Assembly (NCBI GenBank): GCA_900553315.1
Contig: USCW01000082.1
Location: 1 to 7,047, forward strand
DNA: 7,047 nt
Direction: 5' to 3'
Origin: an uncultured Eubacteriales bacterium
Lineage (GTDB): Bacteria > Bacillota > Clostridia > Christensenellales > Aristaeellaceae
Part shown: piece by piece, positions 1-6,097 of the stretch
How positions within the stretch are numbered: position 1 is the stretch's first letter
Layout of the letters: each line of letters starts with the position of its first letter
Position numbers and translations under genes: made by a program
Notes under the pieces: model-generated
Told to the model about the DNA's origin: nothing
Seen by the model: the letters and a program-made list of their open reading frames with translations, nothing else
Database searches by the model: none

Positions 1-186
1 GCCCTTCGGCTGGAGCTCCCGGCCGAGGCGGGTCAAATGCGCGTCCAGCGCGTCTCCGTGCAGACGGGGCGCGGACAGGGCGGACGTCGCGGGACGAACC
101 AGCCTTGACGAACGATGAAGCAGCACCGTGAGAGTGAGCGCCCCAAGCAGCGTCAGACCGATCACGGCAATCCATAGGCTCAGCAT
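1..186 (-). CDS. N-terminal fragment of an unrecognised membrane-anchored protein (cut by window edge)
   Basis: Reading the minus strand from an ATG at 186-184, the frame stays open for 62 codons to the window edge, so only the N-terminus is visible. A good Shine-Dalgarno (GGAGGGG, plus-strand 193-199) lies 6 nt upstream of the ATG. Residues 1-23 are uncharged and hydrophobic (start MLSLWIAVIGLTLLGALTL), followed by HRSSR. This looks like a signal anchor or uncleaved signal peptide with positive residues on its C-terminal side. The stretch after it is Ala/Leu/Arg-rich, with a probable short helix near residues 43-58 (LHGDALDAHLTRLGREL). No family can be named from this fragment. The gene is divergent from the yqfC cluster and so is probably a separate transcription unit. 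The membrane-anchor call and start codon are well supported; function is unknown. Confidence 0.6.
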   Translation of the reverse strand, partial: MLSLWIAVIGLTLLGALTLTVLLHRSSRLVRPATSALSAPRLHGDALDAHLTRLGRELQPKG

Positions 187-325
187 GGGCAACCCCTCCG
201 ATCAGCAGGCGTATTGTTCTCAAATTAAGATGCACCGAAGGGGGCGGGCGCATACGGGGGAAGTCTTGAATACATCCTGTGCGCATATGCTTTTCTGACA
301 CAGCACAGGGCGAGGTGAAGCAACC
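187..325. promoter_or_regulatory. Divergent intergenic region upstream of yqfC and the minus-strand gene
   Basis: This 139-base non-coding stretch separates two divergently oriented genes, so it should carry promoters for both. It is locally more AT-rich around 211-231 and 264-296. It contains the direct repeat GCGCATA at 248-254 and 281-287 (33 bases apart) and the palindrome GCATATGC at 283-290. The yqfCD genes are under mother-cell sigma-E control in Bacillus subtilis. CATA-type -10-like strings are present (251-254, 284-287), but neither has a convincing, properly spaced -35 partner. No specific promoter is called. Confidence 0.4.
276..309 (+). repeat. Inverted repeat in the yqfC leader (possible stem-loop or operator)
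   Basis: CCTGTGC (276-282) and GCACAGG (303-309) are perfect 7-base inverted repeats around a 20-base centre that itself holds the palindrome GCATATGC (283-290). A tandem CACAG (299-303, 304-308) lets the left arm also pair in a shifted register (CTGTG 277-281 with CACAG 299-303). The right arm ends 2 bases before the yqfC Shine-Dalgarno (312-318). If transcribed it could form a hairpin next to the ribosome binding site; as DNA it could be a repressor site. No T-tract follows, so it is not a terminator. Function is inferred only. Confidence 0.35.
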
Positions 326-586
326 ATGCGTCAGGGAAGCTTGTTTCCCCCGGAGGTCACGGGGAATATTCCGCGTATCACGCTGCTGGGCAATGAAGAG
401 GTTCGTATCGAGCAGCATCAAGGTGTTGTTATCTATCAGGAGGACTGCATCGTGTTTCGCACAGCAGGCGGACAAGCGACGATCACCGGGCGGGCGCTGC
501 GGTTCCTGCATTATTCCGCACAGGAGGCGCGCATTGGGGGCGGCATTGACGGCGTGCGTCTGGAAGGGCAGGGAAGAAACAAATGA
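326..586 (+). CDS. yqfC: Sporulation protein YqfC (YabP/YqfC family)
   Basis: An 86-residue protein, close to the roughly 90 residues usual for YqfC. The family core is visible: LFPPEVTGNIPRITLLGNEE (residues 6-25), then the hydrophobic strand block HQGVVIYQED (31-40), CIVFRTAGG (41-49), ATITGRALRF (51-60) and a final strand ending in GVRLEG. It is a small, mostly beta, soluble-looking protein without a membrane segment. In Bacillus subtilis yqfC is a sporulation gene expressed in the mother cell and paired with yqfD; the molecular role is not settled. The ATG at 326 is supported by GAGGTGA (312-318), 7 bases upstream. The stop overlaps the yqfD start (ATGA, 583-586), which implies translational coupling. 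Identification rests on family pattern, size and neighbours. Confidence 0.9.
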   Translation: MRQGSLFPPEVTGNIPRITLLGNEEVRIEQHQGVVIYQEDCIVFRTAGGQATITGRALRFLHYSAQEARIGGGIDGVRLEGQGRNK

Positions 587-1737
587 AAAAGCTGTATGGG
601 CGGCGGTTTCAGGTGGAGGGGCTGAATCTGGAACGATACCTTCGTGCGGCGGCGGACAGCGGCATCCCTTTGAAGGGCGCGCGGCGCTTCGGCAGAACGC
701 TGACGGGCGTGACGGCAGAGGAACACATGGCAGCGCTGGAAGCGCTGGCGCGGCAGGGAGGCTGGCTGTTCACGCCCTTGGAGGCGGTGGGCGCAAATCG
801 TCTGTGGGAGCGGCTTCGGCGCAGGTGGCCGCTGGCGGCATTGTTGGCGCTGGCTCTGGCGGGAGTGTGCGTGGCGCTGCAATGGGTGTGGACGGTGGAG
901 GTGCTGGATGCGGGAAGCTACGCGGGGGACGTGCGGGCTTACTTGACTGAAGCGGGCGTGCGGACCTTCGTTTGGAAGAGCAGCGTGGATACTGCGGCGC
1001 TGCGGGGTGCACTGGAATGGCGCTATCCCAAGGTGGCGTGGGTGGAGGTAGGCTGGCGGGGAACGGCGCTGTGCGTGCGGCTGGTGGAGGGCACGCCGAA
1101 GGGGCATACTGTGGATTGGCACGGCAGCCGGGATGTGGTGGCCAGCCGGGACGGTGTGATCGTCAGCGTAGTGCCGGTGGCGGGAACGGCCCGATGCAAG
1201 CCGGGGGATGTGGTGCGCAAGGGACAGGTATTGATTGCCGGCGAGGAGCGGGACGGTGCGGAGACTGTGCGGCCTGTGTCCGCTCGGGGGACAGTCATGG
1301 CCCGCGTATGGGACGGCGCGACGGTGCGGGTATCTCTTCGGGAGAAGCAGACGGAGTATACCGGGAAAAAGCTGCTGCGGCAGACGGTGCGGAGTCCGTG
1401 GTTCGATTTATGGGGCATGGAGGAGGACACGTTTGCACAGGCGGATATTCACGCGGAGGAGCTGCCGCTGGGCGGTCTGTTCTTTCCCCTATGGGTGCGG
1501 CGCGAGGAATGTCTTGAAGCGCGGATCACGACGCAAATGCGCGATTTAGACGAAGCAAAGGCCGAGGCGGGGCTGGCGGCCCTGCGGGCATTGGCCCGGC
1601 GCGTGGGCTATGGCGAGGTTTTCGTTGACAAATGGGTAGATTATTGTATGATAGAAGATGAGATATTGGAGGCATCTGCCGTGGGCGAGCGCAGGATCGA
1701 TATTGGTCAGGCGCGGGAGCGGGGCGATGCTTCCTGA
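583..1737 (+). CDS. yqfD: Sporulation protein YqfD (single-pass membrane protein)
   Basis: A 384-residue protein, near the roughly 400 usual for YqfD. Residues 1-80 form a soluble N-terminal domain (MKKLYGRRFQVEG...) ending in a basic stretch (RLRRRW). One transmembrane segment spans about 83-104 (PLAALLALALAGVCVALQWVW). After it, residues 105-170 resemble the small POTRA/FtsQ-like alpha-beta domain expected in this family (ALEWRYPKVAWVEVGWRGTAL at 143-163 is the core). Residues 186-245 contain a biotinyl/lipoyl-like piece (DGVIVSVV, KPGDVVRKGQVLIAG, then SARGTVMARVW). The C-terminal third (246-384) is charged and presumably extracytoplasmic. yqfD is needed for efficient sporulation in Bacillus subtilis and is expressed in the mother cell; its biochemical role is unclear. 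It starts inside the yqfC stop codon. The match to the family is strong; the domain subdivisions are my reading. Confidence 0.9.
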   Translation: MKKLYGRRFQVEGLNLERYLRAAADSGIPLKGARRFGRTLTGVTAEEHMAALEALARQGGWLFTPLEAVGANRLWERLRRRWPLAALLALALAGVCVALQWVWTVEVLDAGSYAGDVRAYLTEAGVRTFVWKSSVDTAALRGALEWRYPKVAWVEVGWRGTALCVRLVEGTPKGHTVDWHGSRDVVASRDGVIVSVVPVAGTARCKPGDVVRKGQVLIAGEERDGAETVRPVSARGTVMARVWDGATVRVSLREKQTEYTGKKLLRQTVRSPWFDLWGMEEDTFAQADIHAEELPLGGLFFPLWVRREECLEARITTQMRDLDEAKAEAGLAALRALARRVGYGEVFVDKWVDYCMIEDEILEASAVGERRIDIGQARERGDAS

Positions 1738-1817
1738 CCCGCATGGCCGCACGGGGTCGCGGACGTATCGCGTCGGCGGCAGGCTTGCGGCGAGAAGAAT
1801 AGGAGGAAGCAACCGAA
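1738..1817 (+). other. 80-nt spacer between yqfD and phoH
   Basis: This is the only sizeable gap inside the cluster. It is GC-rich and encodes no convincing peptide. Two weak dyads are visible: GACCC (1736-1740) with GGGTC (1754-1758), and GACG (1762-1765) with CGTC (1771-1774). Neither is followed by a T-run, so I do not call a terminator. The 3' end carries the phoH ribosome binding site. A promoter separating housekeeping phoH-era expression from the sporulation genes could be here, but no -35/-10 pair stands out. Confidence 0.4.
1801..1807 (+). promoter_or_regulatory. Strong Shine-Dalgarno deciding a TTG start for phoH
   Basis: AGGAGGA lies 10 bases upstream of TTG at 1818 but 28 bases upstream of the first in-frame ATG (1836). 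The near-perfect anti-16S match at usable spacing favours the TTG as the true start. Confidence 0.7.
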
Positions 1818-2795
1818 TTGACGCAGGCAAAACAGATGACGCTGTCTATGGAGTCCATGGATGCCTATATGTCTCTCTTTGGCTTGAACGACCAGAACGT
1901 GGCGGTGGTAGAGCAGGAATGCAATGTGCATGTGGCGCTGCGGGGGAATGAGCTGATCGTCAGCGGCGACGCGGAAAACGTGGAGCTGGCGGTGGCGGTG
2001 ATGGAGAAGCTGGTGGAAATGCTTCGCCGCCGGGAGCTTGTGGATCGCTCCCGCATTCGCTACGCAATCGCGCTGGCACGGGACGGCAAGCTCGATCTGA
2101 TTGACGACATGCTCAAGAGCGTGGTGGCGGTGACGCACCGGGGCAAGCAGATTCGCTGCAAGACGCTGGGTCAGCAGGAATATGTGCAGTCTATCCGCGA
2201 TCATGATCTGACCTTTGCGGTAGGCCCTGCGGGCACGGGCAAAACGTATCTGGCCATGGCGCTGGCGGTGGTGGCGCTGAAAAACAAGGAAGTGGAGCGC
2301 ATTGTGCTGACGCGTCCTGCGGTGGAGGCCGGAGAGAAGCTGGGTTTTCTGCCCGGCGATCTGACCCAGAAGGTAGATCCGTATTTGAGGCCGCTGTATG
2401 ATGCGCTGTATGACATGATGGGCGTGGACAGCTATCAGAAGCTGGTGGAGCGCGGCGTGGTGGAGGTGGCTCCGCTGGCGTATATGCGCGGACGCACGCT
2501 GTCGGATTCGTTCATTATTCTGGACGAGGCGCAGAACACCACGACGGAACAGATGAAGATGTTCCTGACCCGCTTGGGCTTTCATTCCAAGGCCGTTGTG
2601 ACCGGCGACCTGACCCAGACTGATCTGCCCGGCGGGCGGCGGTCTGGACTCAGCGAGGCTATCGAGGTTTTGAAGGACATCCCCGCCATCGGCATCGCCC
2701 AGTTAAGCAGCCGCGACGTGGTGCGGCATGAGCTGGTGCAGCAGATCGTGGACGCATACGACGCGTATAACCGTCGTGCAAAGGAGAATGCGTAA
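1818..2795 (+). CDS. phoH: PhoH family ATPase (YbeZ-like)
   Basis: A 325-residue cytoplasmic protein with the PhoH layout. Residues about 25-70 form a small KH/PhoH-N-like domain. The P-loop ATPase domain follows, with Walker A GPAGTGKT (136-143), Walker B FIILDEAQN (232-240) and the motif TGDLTQTDLP (262-271). Family blocks LTRPAVEAGEKLGFLPGD (164-181) and YMRGRTL (222-228) are intact, so it should be active as an ATPase. In Gammaproteobacteria the homologue YbeZ is encoded beside YbeY and binds it, pointing to RNA metabolism or ribosome maturation. Here ybeY is two genes downstream. The TTG start is chosen from the Shine-Dalgarno at 1801-1807; an ATG start at 1836 would shorten the protein by 6 residues. 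Its stop overlaps the yqfF start by one base (TAATG, 2793-2797). Confidence 0.95.
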   Translation: MTQAKQMTLSMESMDAYMSLFGLNDQNVAVVEQECNVHVALRGNELIVSGDAENVELAVAVMEKLVEMLRRRELVDRSRIRYAIALARDGKLDLIDDMLKSVVAVTHRGKQIRCKTLGQQEYVQSIRDHDLTFAVGPAGTGKTYLAMALAVVALKNKEVERIVLTRPAVEAGEKLGFLPGDLTQKVDPYLRPLYDALYDMMGVDSYQKLVERGVVEVAPLAYMRGRTLSDSFIILDEAQNTTTEQMKMFLTRLGFHSKAVVTGDLTQTDLPGGRRSGLSEAIEVLKDIPAIGIAQLSSRDVVRHELVQQIVDAYDAYNRRAKENA

Positions 2796-5191
2796 TGCGG
2801 GCAAAAAGGCACGGAGAAAGAAATCGCAGACGGTCGGGACGCAGGAGCCTGGGCCAATGGCTGCGCAGCGCGGACGCGAAGTGTACGCTGGTGGTCGCGG
2901 TGGGGGCGCTGCTGGTCTTTGTGCTGTTCTGCGCGGCAAGCGCGCCCCAGCGCTACAGCCTGCGGGTGGGCGCGATCTCGCATCAGACGATCACCGCCAC
3001 CAAGGACGTGGTGGATGAGCTGACGACGGAGAATCGCCGCCAGGCCGCCGCAGACGCGACAGAGCCTACCTATCACCTGAAGGAAGGGGCCAGCGACGAG
3101 GTGATGCAGCACCTCGCGGCGGTCTTTGACGAGCTGCGCATTGTGCAGCAGTACGGTCTGACGCTGCGGCAGGACGGCGAGAGCGAGGAGGAGACGGCCA
3201 GCCGCACCTTCACGGAGACGGAGCTGGAATACGCGCAGGGGCTGTTGAAGGAAGTCGCGCTGACGGATAAGCAGGTGGAGGTGCTGCTCCGCACAGATAC
3301 GACCACCATGGAGAACATGATCGCCACGGTGACGACCTCGGTGCGGAACGCGCTGAACACCACCATCCGCGAGGGACAGGTGACGCAGTCCATCAATAAT
3401 ATTCAGCAGATCGTGGGCTTTATCGTGGACGCGGACCTGATGCAGTACATTGTGCCCATGGTATTGAAGATGTGCGTTGCGCCGAACATGGTCATCGATC
3501 AGGAGGCTACGGCACTGGCACAGGAAAAGGCGCGGGAATCTGTGGAGCCCGTGGTCTATTTGCAGGGACAGAACATCATCCGCGAGGGCGAGCGCGTCAC
3601 CAAGAACCAGGTGGAGATGCTTCGCTCGCTGGGCATGCTGAAGGATAACGAATACGACTATAACGTCTACGTCGGTGCGGCGCTGCTGGTGCTGGCCAGC
3701 GTACTGCTGCTGGTGGTGCTGCTGCGGCTGTTGTCCCCGGAGACGCTGCATGACCTGCGGGCGCTGCTGGTGCTGATGACCGTGCTGGTTATCACCATGG
3801 GTGTAAGTATGCTGTGCATCAAGGGCGTGAACGTGTATCTTGCGCCCATTACCATGGCCTCCATGCTGATGACGAGTCTGCTGGGCGCTCCGGTGGGTGT
3901 GGCGGTCACGGTGCCGATAACGCTGCTGGTCAGCGGCGTGACGGCGGGCGGCAACAGCAACTACGCCACGGCTATGGTTCACCTGATGGTCATGGGCATT
4001 ATCAGCGGCATGTTCTCGGCGCTGTTCCTCAAGGGCAAGCCGCAAAGGGTGCGGGTGGTGCTGTGTGGGCTGGTGGTTGCGGGCTGCAATCTGGCGCTGA
4101 TGACGGCCATGGGTCTGATGACCTCCGGCGACATGGCCATGGTGCTGAACTATGCGGCGTGGAGCATGGGCAGCGGCGTGGTCAGCGGTCTGATGGCGGT
4201 GGCCCTGCAGCCGGTGTTTGAAACAACCTTTAATTTGGCGACGCCCAGCAAGCTGCTGGAGCTGGCGAACCCCAATCAGCCGCTGCTGCGCAGGCTGCTG
4301 CTGGAAGCGCCGGGCACCTATCACCATTCCATCATCGTGGCGAATCTGGCGGAGGCTGCGGCGGAGAAGATCGGCGCAAATCCGCTGCTTGCTCGGACAG
4401 GCGCTTATTTCCATGATGTGGGTAAGTTGAAGCGTCCGTTGTATTTCAAGGAAAATCAGATGGGCGAAAATCCCCACGATCACACCGACCCCTATGTGTC
4501 GGCAGCCATTGTGACCAGCCACACTCGGGACGGCTTGCAGCTGGCGCAGAAATACCGTCTGCCGCAGGAAATTCAGAAGATCATTGTGGAGCATCATGGC
4601 GATACGCCGGTGATGTTCTTCTATCACAAGGCATTGCAGCAGGCGAACGGCAAGCCCGTGGACATTGCGGACTTCCGATACGACGGTACGCGCCCGTCCA
4701 GCAAGGAGAGCGCCATTGTTATGCTGGCGGACACCATCGAGGCGGCGGTGCGTTCCATGCCCGATCCAACGCCCCAAGCTATCGAGCGGTTCATTGAGCG
4801 GCTGGTGCGGGGCAAGCTGGAGGACGGTCAGCTGAGCAATTCGCCGTTGACGCTGCAGGATATTGACGGCATCTGCGAAGCCTTTGCCAAGGTATTGAAC
4901 GGCGTGTTCCATGAGCGGATCGAGTATCCGACCACGCCGGTGCCCAAGCGTGATGCGTTCTTCATCAACGAGCACGAGAAGGAAGCACAGGAGCAGGCGG
5001 CCAAGGCACAGGAAGCGGCGACGGAGAAGCCTGCGGAGGAAAAGACAGGGACTGCGGCAGAGCAGACTGCGGAAGCTCCTACGCAGGAGCCGGAAGCGCA
5101 GGAGGCACCGAAGGAGGAAGCTGCGGCAGAAGAGGCGGTGCCTGAACAGGCAGAAGGGAAGGAAGAGCATGATTCTGCTGTGGGAGATTGA
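2795..5191 (+). CDS. pgpH: YqfF/PgpH-type 7TM-HD membrane phosphohydrolase (c-di-AMP phosphodiesterase)
   Basis: A 798-residue protein of the 7TMR-HDED/HD family. It starts with a very basic cytoplasmic leader (1-29), then a first membrane segment (about 30-48), a large extracytoplasmic domain (about 50-287) and a cluster of membrane helices between about 290 and 472. The cytoplasmic HD domain covers about 490-715. Metal-binding motifs are present: YHHS (509-512), FHDVGK (539-544), EHHGD (599-603) and LADT (644-647, Asp646). In Listeria and Bacillus this protein hydrolyses cyclic di-AMP to pApA, lowering the second messenger that controls potassium and osmolyte uptake and cell-wall balance. 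Residues 726-798 form an Ala/Glu/Gln/Pro-rich acidic tail, which helps explain why the protein is longer than the roughly 710 residues of Bacillus YqfF. The ATG has AAGGAG (2781-2786) 8 bases upstream. Its end overlaps the next gene by 23 bases. Confidence 0.93.
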   Translation: MRAKRHGERNRRRSGRRSLGQWLRSADAKCTLVVAVGALLVFVLFCAASAPQRYSLRVGAISHQTITATKDVVDELTTENRRQAAADATEPTYHLKEGASDEVMQHLAAVFDELRIVQQYGLTLRQDGESEEETASRTFTETELEYAQGLLKEVALTDKQVEVLLRTDTTTMENMIATVTTSVRNALNTTIREGQVTQSINNIQQIVGFIVDADLMQYIVPMVLKMCVAPNMVIDQEATALAQEKARESVEPVVYLQGQNIIREGERVTKNQVEMLRSLGMLKDNEYDYNVYVGAALLVLASVLLLVVLLRLLSPETLHDLRALLVLMTVLVITMGVSMLCIKGVNVYLAPITMASMLMTSLLGAPVGVAVTVPITLLVSGVTAGGNSNYATAMVHLMVMGIISGMFSALFLKGKPQRVRVVLCGLVVAGCNLALMTAMGLMTSGDMAMVLNYAAWSMGSGVVSGLMAVALQPVFETTFNLATPSKLLELANPNQPLLRRLLLEAPGTYHHSIIVANLAEAAAEKIGANPLLARTGAYFHDVGKLKRPLYFKENQMGENPHDHTDPYVSAAIVTSHTRDGLQLAQKYRLPQEIQKIIVEHHGDTPVMFFYHKALQQANGKPVDIADFRYDGTRPSSKESAIVMLADTIEAAVRSMPDPTPQAIERFIERLVRGKLEDGQLSNSPLTLQDIDGICEAFAKVLNGVFHERIEYPTTPVPKRDAFFINEHEKEAQEQAAKAQEAATEKPAEEKTGTAAEQTAEAPTQEPEAQEAPKEEAAAEEAVPEQAEGKEEHDSAVGD

Positions 5192-6071
5192 TACGGAGGT
5201 GGAGCCCGCGTGGCTGTCGCTGATGCAGACGGCGGCGGACTGTGCCCTGTGGGCGGAGGGCGTGACACGATCCTGTGCGGTCAGCGTGCGCCTGTGCGAC
5301 GACGAGGCGATTCACGAAATTAATCGGGAATATCGTGACACGGATCGGGCGACGGACGTGTTGTCCTTTCCCACGGTGAACTATCCTAAGGGAGTCACGG
5401 CGGGGCACGCGGACAAGCTTTTACGTCGGGAGCTGGACGACGAGCTGGACGCATGTATGCTGGGCGATCTGATTATTTCCGTGCCGCATGTGCTGGCACA
5501 GGCGCAGGAGTACGGTCATTCCCCGGAGCGGGAAGCGGCCTATCTGCTGGTGCATGGCATTTGCCACCTGATGGGTTACGACCACATGGTGGAGGACGAG
5601 AAGAGGGAGATGCGTGCGATGGAAGAAAAAATTTTGAATGCGGTCGGCATGAGCCGGGACGGCGACGGGCAGGTCAGCGACGAGGCGCTGCTGGCGCTGG
5701 CGCGTGCGGCCATGAAACGGAGCTATTCGCCCTATTCCAAGTACAAGGTGGGTGCGGCGCTGCTGTGCGCGGACGGTCGGGTATTTCAGGGGTGCAACAT
5801 TGAGAACGCGTCCTTCGGCCTGACAAACTGCGCAGAGCGGACGGCCATGTTCAAGGCCATCAGCGAGGGTGCGACGGAGTTCACGACTATTGCCATTGCG
5901 GCGGAAGGATCTGCGCCGTGGCCCTGCGGCGCGTGCCGTCAGGTGCTGAACGAGTTTGCACCGGGGATTCGTGTGATGGTGACGTGGGGGGACAGTCAGG
6001 TGGATGAAGCACCCCTGACGGCGCTGCTGCCCCATGGCTTTGGGCCAAAGGATCTGCCGGATGAGGCATAA
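5169..6071 (+). CDS. Fused YbeY endoribonuclease - cytidine deaminase (bifunctional)
   Basis: One uninterrupted frame encodes 300 residues with two complete domains. Residues 1 to about 165 are YbeY, the metal-dependent endoribonuclease for 16S rRNA 3'-end maturation and 70S quality control. They carry INREYRDTDRATDVLSFP (51-68) and the metal motif HGICHLMGYDH (His129, His133, His139). Residues about 169-300 are a full-length (about 132-residue) homotetramer-type cytidine deaminase, with SPYSKYKVGAALL (187-199), ribose-binding CNIENA (209-214), zinc/catalytic CAER (Cys221, Glu223, Arg224) and PCGACRQV (Cys253, Cys256). It converts cytidine or deoxycytidine to uridine or deoxyuridine. There is practically no linker. 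In most relatives these are two genes separated by dgkA, which is missing here. The ATG at 5169 lies within the end of yqfF, behind GGAAGAG. Separate Cdd could still be made from an internal start (TTG 5634 or ATG 5649). Confidence 0.93.
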   Translation: MILLWEIDTEVEPAWLSLMQTAADCALWAEGVTRSCAVSVRLCDDEAIHEINREYRDTDRATDVLSFPTVNYPKGVTAGHADKLLRRELDDELDACMLGDLIISVPHVLAQAQEYGHSPEREAAYLLVHGICHLMGYDHMVEDEKREMRAMEEKILNAVGMSRDGDGQVSDEALLALARAAMKRSYSPYSKYKVGAALLCADGRVFQGCNIENASFGLTNCAERTAMFKAISEGATEFTTIAIAAEGSAPWPCGACRQVLNEFAPGIRVMVTWGDSQVDEAPLTALLPHGFGPKDLPDEA

Positions 6072-6097
6072 AATCAAGAGATAAAGAGGTTAAAAAT

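Noticed and set aside
264..291. A sigma-E, sigma-G or sigma-A promoter for yqfC (TTGAAT/TGAATA with CATATGCT)
   Set aside because: The individual boxes are partial matches, but the spacing (11-14 bases for sigma-A or sigma-G, too short for the sigma-E pairing) does not fit any of these factors.
279..950. A plus-strand open frame starting at GTG 279 and overlapping yqfC and yqfD
   Set aside because: Its translation is Gly/Ala/Arg-rich without family features, and it lies out of frame over two recognisable sporulation genes.
1736..1774. A terminator after yqfD
   Set aside because: The dyads are only 4-5 bp and no T-run follows them.
1707..2585. A 292-codon minus-strand open frame opposite phoH
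   Set aside because: It is His/Gln/Arg-rich shadow sequence opposite a gene with intact Walker motifs and has no domain signature.
4911..5168. Upstream extension of the YbeY frame to an ATG at 4911
   Set aside because: The extra 86 residues are Arg/Lys-rich out-of-frame reading of the PgpH tail; the ATG at 5169 gives the normal YbeY N-terminus.
2582..5170. An 862-codon open frame on the minus strand, antisense to pgpH
   Set aside because: It has an extreme His/Arg/Gln/Leu composition and no recognisable motif, as expected from the mirror of GC-ending codons. It lies wholly over well-supported phoH and pgpH coding sequence.
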